A stretch of DNA of 64,000 nucleotides from Nibribacter roseus (GTDB lineage: Bacteria; Bacteroidota; Bacteroidia; Cytophagales; Hymenobacteraceae), in NCBI RefSeq assembly GCF_042662225.1, contig NZ_JBHSYQ010000004.1, positions 1 through 64,000 of the forward strand, in the 5' to 3' direction. Shown here one piece after another: positions 58,736-64,000 of this stretch (the stretch's first letter is position 1; each line of letters starts with the position of its first letter). The position numbers were made by a program, and so were the translations under genes. The notes beneath the pieces were generated by a model. It ran no database searches and was not told the origin of the DNA. It saw only the letters and a program-made list of their open reading frames with translations.

Positions 58736-58788
58736 ATATCGAACAACGAATAACGAGCAACGAACAACGGATTCCCAACAACGAATAA
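58736..58788. repeat. Stutter repeat, AACGAATAACGAGC words (right)
   Basis: ATCGAACAACGAATAACG, AGCAACGAACAACGGATT, CCCAACAACGAATAAC. A -7-like TAACTTTG (58790-58797) follows, 8 nt before recQ. Confidence 0.5.
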
Positions 58789-58804
58789 CTAACTTTGACC
58801 TGAA

Positions 58805-60712
58805 ATGGCAGACATTCATGACATACTAAAGGAGCATTGGGGGTACGAGGCTTTTCGGCCGGGCCAAGAGGAGATTATTTCTTCGGTACTGGATGGCAAA
58901 GACGCTTTGGCCATACTGCCAACCGGCGGCGGCAAGTCTATCTGCTTTCAGGTGCCGGCGCTGGTGCAGGAGGGGGTGTGTCTGGTGGTGTCTCCGCTGA
59001 TTGCGCTCATGAAGGACCAGGTGGAGAATTTGAAGCGACGCGGAATTTCTGCCGCGGCTCTGCATGCCGGACAGCCAGCCCGTGAGATGGACCTGATTCT
59101 GGACAACTGCGTGTATGGTGGTGTCAAGTTTCTGTACGTTTCGCCGGAACGATTGCAGACCGACTTGTTTCTGGAGCGGGTAAAACGGATGAAGGTGAAC
59201 CTTTTGGCCGTAGACGAAGCGCATTGTATTTCACAGTGGGGCAATGATTTCCGTCCGCCGTATCTGCAGATTGCCAAATTACGCGAGGTATTGCCGCAGG
59301 TGCCGGTGCTGGCGCTTACTGCCTCAGCTACCGAGGCAGTGAAGCAGGACATTCAGGAAAAGCTGGAGTTCCGGGAGCCGCTTGTGTTTCAGCAAAGTTT
59401 CGCCCGTAAAAATCTATCTTATTCAGTTTTGCCTACTGAAGACAAAGAAGTCCGGCTGCGCGAGATTCTGCAGAAAATGCCGGGCACCGCCATCGTGTAT
59501 GTGCGCAACCGCCGCCGCACCGTTGAGCTGGCTGACTGGCTGAAGAAACAGGGAATCAAATCGGCGGCTTATCATGCGGGTTTACCGCACCAGACCCGCG
59601 CCGCCGCCCAAACCGATTGGGTACATGACCGCGTGCGGGTGATGGTAGCCACCAACGCCTTTGGTATGGGCATTGACAAACCCGATGTGCGGTTGGTGGT
59701 TCATCTTGATTTACCGGATTCTCTGGAAGCTTATTACCAGGAAGCGGGCCGGGCCGGGCGTGACGGAAAATACAGTTACGCTACCGTTCTATTGGCCCCC
59801 GCTGATACGGCAGATTTGCTGCGGAAGGTAGAGGAAGCTTATCCGCCATTAGAGACGCTGCAGCGCGTATACCAGGCGTTGGCAAATTATTATCAATTAG
59901 CTACGGGCAGCGGGGCATTCCAATCTTTTGACTTTGACTTAGCTGAGTTCAGCCGTACGTATCAGCTGTCAGCAGTTGAGGCGCATTATGCGTTAAAGCA
60001 GTTGCAAACTGAGGGGCTTTTGGAGCTGAACGAAGGGTTCTATAGTCCGTCAAAGGTAAACATACTGCTGGGGCATGAGCAGTTGTATGAGTTTCAATTG
60101 TTGAACGAGACGCTGGAACCTATCATCAAAGGATTGCTCCGGCTATACGGCGGCGAAATGTACAATGACTTTGTCAGAATTTCTGAGAAAGGGTTAGCCA
60201 AGCACCTAAACCTGGCAGAAGCCACCGTGAAACAGCAACTGCAGCACCTGCATCAGCGCAAAGTGCTGGTGTATGAGCCACAGCACGACGGGCCGCAGGT
60301 TCAGTTTATTCAGCCCCGGCATGATGCTTCCTCACTGCCGCTTGACAAAAAACGATTGGTAACATTTCGGGAGCGGGCGCTGGCGAAAGCGAAATCGGTG
60401 ACGGAGTTCATGCAGAATAGTGAGGAGTGCCGCACCATTCAAATTTTAGCGTATTTCGGTGAAGAATCTAACACCGTTTGCCGCATCTGCGACTATTGTT
60501 TAGCTCAGAAAAAGAAGAAAAAGTTAGACGAGAACCGGCTGCATTTAGAGGCGAAGGTACTGGCGCATATCAAGGAAACACCGCTGCACCCCAAGTCTAT
60601 CGCCATGCACTTTAGCTCTTCTGAGCAGGAGTTGCTTGGGGATTTGATTCAGGAGATGTTGGAGAGTGGGGTGGTGGGGTATACGAAGGATGGGAATTTG
60701 GAGAGGAAGTAA
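58805..60712 (+). CDS. recQ: RecQ-family ATP-dependent DNA helicase
   Basis: 635 residues. The helicase core has motif 0 FRPGQEEII, Walker A TGGGKS, DEAH box DEAHCISQWGNDFRP, motif III LTASATEAV, and motif VI QEAGRAGRDGK. A zinc-type cysteine set in the RQC region follows (CRTIQILAYFGEES, then CRICDYC). The final 60 residues are a short helical tail. There is no clear HRDC domain. It unwinds DNA 3' to 5' and works in recombination and fork repair. The second part of the core is long enough for a classic RecQ (about 600-650 residues). Confidence 0.95.
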   Translation: MADIHDILKEHWGYEAFRPGQEEIISSVLDGKDALAILPTGGGKSICFQVPALVQEGVCLVVSPLIALMKDQVENLKRRGISAAALHAGQPAREMDLILDNCVYGGVKFLYVSPERLQTDLFLERVKRMKVNLLAVDEAHCISQWGNDFRPPYLQIAKLREVLPQVPVLALTASATEAVKQDIQEKLEFREPLVFQQSFARKNLSYSVLPTEDKEVRLREILQKMPGTAIVYVRNRRRTVELADWLKKQGIKSAAYHAGLPHQTRAAAQTDWVHDRVRVMVATNAFGMGIDKPDVRLVVHLDLPDSLEAYYQEAGRAGRDGKYSYATVLLAPADTADLLRKVEEAYPPLETLQRVYQALANYYQLATGSGAFQSFDFDLAEFSRTYQLSAVEAHYALKQLQTEGLLELNEGFYSPSKVNILLGHEQLYEFQLLNETLEPIIKGLLRLYGGEMYNDFVRISEKGLAKHLNLAEATVKQQLQHLHQRKVLVYEPQHDGPQVQFIQPRHDASSLPLDKKRLVTFRERALAKAKSVTEFMQNSEECRTIQILAYFGEESNTVCRICDYCLAQKKKKKLDENRLHLEAKVLAHIKETPLHPKSIAMHFSSSEQELLGDLIQEMLESGVVGYTKDGNLERK

Positions 60713-60754
60713 TAGATTTCTTCTAGATATTCAGGTATTATTTATCCTCCTCTT

Positions 60755-60782
60755 CGGTCATCCTGAGCGCTAGCCGAAGGAT
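60755..60782. repeat. GTCATCCTGAGCG-type dispersed repeat fragment
   Basis: TCGGTCATCCTGAGCGCTAG then CCGAAGGATC. A motif I have seen often in Bacteroidota intergenic DNA. A weaker relative is at 12431-12470 (CTCTGTCATCCTGAAAAGATC). Confidence 0.45.
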
Positions 60783-60818
60783 CTAACGAAGATGCAGTCT
60801 TCTACCAGGTATTTTACT

Positions 60819-60943
60819 CCCACCTCCACTTTACCCCTCGCTGTTGTTGGTGTTCTCACGGACAACCTGAATTCAGTTGCCTCCACCACCGCTTTACCCT
60901 CCGCCGTTGTTGCGTGTTCTCACCAACAACTTCAATGCTGTTT
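60819..60943. repeat. Imperfect tandem repeat of about 62 bp
   Basis: Two units: CCCACCTCCACTTTACC... (60819-60879) and CCTCCACCACCGCTTTACC... (60880-60943). Both contain GTTGTTG(G/C)(T/G)GTTCTCAC and GACAAC / CAACAAC, so each unit also holds a short inverted repeat. Confidence 0.55.
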
Positions 60944-61258
60944 CTCCCACAACCGCGGTTGCTTTATTTCTGCCTGCCTCTCTCCCTGCCGAGGTTTGTC
61001 ACTTTTCTCCTTGATGAGAAAAGTAACCAAAAGAATCAAGAAGCCCCTGACTCGCTGCCGCTAAGACAAAAGGGGCTTCATCTATTTTACCACTTGGCCA
61101 GTGTGCGAAGTTCCATAGAGGAGGTGGCCATTACTGCCTTGGACCGCCTGTCCGTGCTCCCGCTAAGCGCCTGCGTGCCCTTGGCACTGCGTTGCCCGCT
61201 CCCGCAGGAAAGGCTAAGGTGGTTTCATCAACCCTAGCTTAAAGTTAACTCCTGCAAA
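60944..61258. other. Intergenic, repeat-rich, no gene
   Basis: Contains TCACTTTTCTCCTTGATG and its partner GAGAAAAGTAACCAAAAG (61004-61033), a short self-complementary block typical of Bacteroidota repeats. The open frames here look like chance. Confidence 0.5.
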
Positions 61259-61325
61259 TACTCCCCCTTTGAAGGGGGCGAAGGTGGATGTTTACACAAG
61301 CTGATCCACGCATTGTTGATGCTAT
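61259..61325. repeat. Half copy of the MITE-like element
   Basis: CTCCCCCTTTGAAGGGGG, then GTGGATGTTTACAC, then CCACGCATTGTTGAT. It aligns with the left arm of 14339-14497 over about 65 bp with roughly 70 percent identity by eye. Confidence 0.5.
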
Positions 61326-61413
61326 ATCTATAATATTTTTTAAAGGGGCGGGGCTTCATAAGTTTTCTAACTGCCAGAATATAATCAACTACAGTAGCAG
61401 TGACATGGGTTAA

Positions 61414-61454
61414 GCTGTTTTCAGCCTCTTTTCCCTAAAACAGCCCTAAAACAG
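61414..61454. repeat. Dispersed 40-bp palindromic repeat, copy 16
   Basis: GCTGTTTTCAGCCTCTTTTC and CCTAAAACAGCCCTAAAACAG. It touches the pgk terminator. Confidence 0.65.
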
Positions 61455-61489
61455 AGGAGGCGGCAAGTGATCTTGCCGCCTCCTCTGTT
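61450..61489 (-). terminator. Terminator of pgk
   Basis: AACAGAGGAGGCGGCAAG pairs perfectly with CTTGCCGCCTCCTCTGTT around TGAT. On the minus strand it is followed by TTTAGGG. Confidence 0.9.
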
Positions 61490-61510
61490 AGCTATTTAAA
61501 CCGCCTGCTA

Positions 61511-62716
61511 CTACAGTGGGCTTTCTTCAAACTGAAGAGCTAGTACGCCTGGTAGTTGCTTGCCTTCCATGTACTCTAGTAGGGCGCCGCCGCCGGTAGA
61601 CACGTAAGACACGTCGTGGGCGTGGCCCATTTGGGTTACGGCTGCTGCTGAGTCGCCGCCGCCAATGAGGGAGTAAGCGCCGCTTTTGGTGGCTTCTACC
61701 ACGGCCTCGGCAATGGCTTTGGTGCCAATGGCAAAATTCTCGAATTCAAAAACACCCATAGGGCCGTTCCACAGAACTGTTTTGGAATTGCGTACCACCT
61801 CGGCAAAAGTAGCGCGAGTTTCTGGTCCTATGTCCAGACCCATCCAGCCGTCCGGAATGGTGCCGCTGGTAACTACGTCGCGGTTGGCGTTGTTGTCAAA
61901 GGCATCAGCAATAACAGTGTCTGACGGTAAGTATATTTTTACGCCTTTTTCTTCGGCTTTCTTCAGCAGGTCTAACGTGAACTGCAATTTGTCTTCTTCT
62001 AAAAGCGAGTTACCGATTGTTCCGCCTTGGGCTTTGGCGAAAGTGTAGCTCATACCGCCGCCAATAATAAGGTTATCTACGCGGTCAAGCAATTGCTCAA
62101 TTACCTGAATCTTATCTGAAATTTTAGCGCCACCCATAATGGCGGTAAAAGGACGGTCAGCGTATTGCAGTACCTTTTGGGCGTTTTCCAGCTCAGACTG
62201 CATAACCGTGCCGCATACTTTATCATGCGGGAAGTAGTCGGCGACAATGGCGGTAGAGGCGTGGGCGCGGTGAGCAGTTCCGAAGGCGTCGTTCACATAT
62301 ACATCGCCCAGCAGGCTTAGTTTCTCCGCGAAGATCTGATCGCCTTTTTCTTCTTCTTTGTGGAAACGAAGGTTCTCCAGCAACAGAATCTCACCAGGTT
62401 GTAGGCCAGTGGCCAATTCTAGCGCTTCAGCGCCAACACAGTCAGGTGAGAATTTAATGGTAGTCTGGAAAGTCTCGCGAAGCGTAGGTAATAGGTGCTT
62501 TAACGAGTACTTCTCCTCCGGACCACCTTTGGGTCTGCCCAAATGCGACATCAGAATAACCGAACCACCGTCGTTCAGAATTTTTCGGATGGTGGGTACC
62601 GCCGCTCTAATGCGGGTGTCGTCGGTAATCTCAAAATTATTGTTGAGGGGTACGTTGAAATCTACACGTACCAGGGCTTTCTTGCCGCTGAAGTCGTATT
62701 GGTCAATGGTGGTCAT
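61511..62716 (-). CDS. pgk: Phosphoglycerate kinase
   Basis: 401 residues, normal length. Glycolytic enzyme making ATP from 1,3-bisphosphoglycerate. The N-terminus KKALVRVDFNVPLNN is diagnostic. LMSHLGRPKGGPEEKYSL and LLENLRFHKEEEKGD are the 3PG-binding parts. The C-terminal GGGDSAAAVTQMG and TGGGALLEYMEGKQLPGV are complete. A -7-type box TATATTTG on the minus strand lies 52 nt upstream. Confidence 0.97.
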   Translation of the reverse strand: MTTIDQYDFSGKKALVRVDFNVPLNNNFEITDDTRIRAAVPTIRKILNDGGSVILMSHLGRPKGGPEEKYSLKHLLPTLRETFQTTIKFSPDCVGAEALELATGLQPGEILLLENLRFHKEEEKGDQIFAEKLSLLGDVYVNDAFGTAHRAHASTAIVADYFPHDKVCGTVMQSELENAQKVLQYADRPFTAIMGGAKISDKIQVIEQLLDRVDNLIIGGGMSYTFAKAQGGTIGNSLLEEDKLQFTLDLLKKAEEKGVKIYLPSDTVIADAFDNNANRDVVTSGTIPDGWMGLDIGPETRATFAEVVRNSKTVLWNGPMGVFEFENFAIGTKAIAEAVVEATKSGAYSLIGGGDSAAAVTQMGHAHDVSYVSTGGGALLEYMEGKQLPGVLALQFEESPL

Positions 62717-62767
62717 ATGGGTAAAGTTTGGTACTAGCTACGCAATTCCTCCTGTATCAGGTGCAGG

Positions 62768-62775
62768 CAAATATA
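62768..62775 (-). promoter_or_regulatory. -7 box of pgk
   Basis: Minus strand TATATTTG, an exact TAnnTTTG. A weak TTCG lies 22 nt upstream where TTTG would be expected. About 52 nt before the pgk ATG. Confidence 0.45.
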
Positions 62776-62806
62776 ACAATTCTATTTAGTTATGGCGCGA
62801 AGATGG

Positions 62807-62847
62807 CGTTTTAGGGCTATTTTCTGAAAATCAGGTCTGAAACGAGT
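62807..62847. repeat. Dispersed 40-bp palindromic repeat, copy 17
   Basis: GCGTTTTAGGGCTATTTTCT and GAAAATCAGGTCTGAAACGAG. Confidence 0.65.
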
Positions 62848-63139
62848 ACGGGTACTACCCCTGATTTAGTTCGGTAGCGTCTGATAATTTTGTTTAGATT
62901 CGTATCGGCCAAGGTTTTGGAGCCGTCGCTTATTTACTTTTTATGTTCACCCACCTGCTGGTCAATACCCAGCGGTACAGCATTGAGATTGGTTTTGTGG
63001 AAATACGGTGAGCGTGGTAATTATGCAGTTCTTAGTGTTAGTGGACATTCTGTCACAAACCTTGAAGGCGACCAATGCAAATCCGGTGGTGTATATAAGG
63101 GCGGATAGATAAGGGAGGTGAAGAATTATTTAGTCAATT
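62848..63139. other. Intergenic, possibly degenerate coding remains
   Basis: No supported gene. One short frame gives RIGQGFGAVAYLLFMFTHLL and another gives VDILSQTLKATNANPVVYIRADR; neither has a start and a stop that make sense together. They may be remnants of a lost gene. Confidence 0.35.
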
Positions 63140-63937
63140 TTATATTGAACTGAGTTGTGTTCTCATCACTTCAAATTCATGTATAACCGTGAAGTTTGAT
63201 TGTACATTTCCTTCTTGTTTTAAAGTTATTTCGCCGCTAATTATATAGGAGCCAATTTCTGAAGGGAAAAACAGTAAAATGTAATGAGGCCCTGACTTTT
63301 TAATAAAAGGTTTTAAGGTAATATCGCTGCCATTTCGTTTACAGGTAACCCCAGAGAAGTCAAATTCTGTATTCGGGTAACTTTTTTCTTTGGCATATAG
63401 GGTTAGAATTACTGGCTCTTTAATTTCGTATACTTTTTTGTCGAGAAGCAATGGAATGGTAAAGGAGAAATCACAGGAAATAACATAAGCTCCAACTTTA
63501 GCTGCGTGCGTTTCAATTAGTTCCCCTTCTGCCACGGTGGTCAAGTGTAAAAGATTATAGTACAAAAGGCTATCTTCTGATTCTCGTACTTGTTTCCGTA
63601 ACTCGTTTATAGAACTCAATAACTCTTTTCTGTTTTCTTTCTGTTTTTTATACCGTGCCTCAATAGAATCAGAGTAGAGCAATAGGCTTTCTTTGGTTTG
63701 GCTGCGCATGAAGTCTTTTCGCAAATCAGCTATCTTGTGGCATTCTGCTAACCTCCTTTTATCATTAGCACGAAAACCAGTTTCTTCAATCATCTCACGC
63801 ATTGAGAAAATAATACGCTCATTCGTTGAGATATTCCGGCTGCAGGCCTCTCTTCTTACTAATAACTCAGATGAATTATATTTTTCAGAACAGGAGAAAA
63901 GCACAAGGGCAAATAAAAGTTGTAAGACTATTTTCAT
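63140..63937 (-). CDS. Lipoprotein with coiled-coil region, unknown
   Basis: 265 residues. Lipobox ALVLFSCSEK (Cys 16). Residues about 30-130 are helical and charged with heptad rhythm (RRLAECHKIADLRKDFMRSQTKESLLLYSDSIEARYKKQKENRKELLSSINELRKQVRESEDSL, given as landmarks). The C-terminal half (about 145-260) is beta-rich with several aromatic strands (VYEIKEPVILTLYAKEKSYPN, HYILLFFPSEIGSYIISGEITL), perhaps an immunoglobulin-like or GldM-like sandwich. I do not recognise the family. GldM C-terminal domains look similar in rhythm, but this cannot be settled. Confidence 0.6.
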   Translation of the reverse strand: MKIVLQLLFALVLFSCSEKYNSSELLVRREACSRNISTNERIIFSMREMIEETGFRANDKRRLAECHKIADLRKDFMRSQTKESLLLYSDSIEARYKKQKENRKELLSSINELRKQVRESEDSLLYYNLLHLTTVAEGELIETHAAKVGAYVISCDFSFTIPLLLDKKVYEIKEPVILTLYAKEKSYPNTEFDFSGVTCKRNGSDITLKPFIKKSGPHYILLFFPSEIGSYIISGEITLKQEGNVQSNFTVIHEFEVMRTQLSSI

Positions 63938-64000
63938 GTACCTGGTTTTTTAGGAAGTAAAGATTGATGATAGTCTTTTCAAGTGTACTGTTGTGGGAAA

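Noticed and set aside
60792..61237. Two long open frames after recQ
   Set aside because: They lie over tandem and inverted repeats and have no family, signal or start context.
62890..63108. Open frame with piece VVYIRADR, like ExbD-type sequence
   Set aside because: Match is too short and the surrounding frames do not hold together; noted only as possible remains.

Overview
The window reads as a chromosomal segment of an aerobic Bacteroidota, most likely Cytophagales/Hymenobacteraceae (Rufibacter- or Pontibacter-like). The reasons are the carboxypeptidase-regulatory-domain TonB receptors, the LytS/LytTR pair, the general lack of Shine-Dalgarno sequences, and several promoters of the Bacteroidota type (TTTG, about 19 nt, TAnnTTTG). 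One short run of Ns (51032-51110) marks an assembly gap inside an ohr gene.

Region 1 (1-5540) is the most unusual part. On the minus strand a 487-residue tyrosine recombinase (3599-5062) is followed by five short gene cassettes (3446 down to 153), all in one orientation. They are separated by 68-69 bp sites that look like integron attC sites. Each site has a GTT core, a 9-bp outer stem that covaries between copies, and a GGCC-(G/A)TC-GGCC tip. The two ends of each cassette are complementary to each other (9-15 bp), as expected if cassettes integrate as circles. The recombinase is not a normal IntI: it lacks the IntI-specific insertion and carries a duplicated N-terminal module. The cassettes encode two small membrane or secreted proteins, a CPBP-type protease, an Imm26-like protein and a YD-like secreted protein. 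An IS110-family element abuts the last site at the left edge. A divergent zinc-ribbon gene shares a 96-bp upstream region with the recombinase, and that region carries three phased TACGTA motifs.

Region 2 (5.6-14.2 kb) has a membrane metallophosphoesterase, a PLP decarboxylase plus amine oxidase pair, and a molybdenum cofactor cluster (moaA, moeA, moaC, and a mobA fusion). Region 3 (14.7-24.7 kb) has a PepSY membrane protein divergent from a TonB siderophore-type receptor, a second outer-membrane barrel protein, then a LytS kinase, a LytTR regulator and a TonB-domain lipoprotein. Region 4 (25-36 kb) has a fasciclin lipoprotein, a long multi-module LEA2-like protein, a YceI-porin-YceI operon, a DUF1989 plus YcgG/GntA pair, and a TPR histidine kinase. 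Region 5 (36-39.5 kb) has a broken hsdR, an SDR/SnoaL pair next to an HxlR regulator, and a secreted metallopeptidase.

Region 6 (39.9-64 kb) is mostly core: tRNA-Glu, gap, a lipid kinase, an eIF1-like factor, kdsB, a LysM protein, TIGR02757, an LMW phosphatase, trehalase, a receiver protein, tRNA-Arg, ohr, sucC, a LolD-type ABC ATPase, a phage-type recombination-like protein, an amidoligase with a glutamine-amidotransferase-like hydrolase, recQ and pgk.

From 9.6 kb rightward the intergenic spaces carry at least 17 copies of a ~40-bp imperfect palindrome, and several other inverted-repeat elements. The cassette region has none of these.
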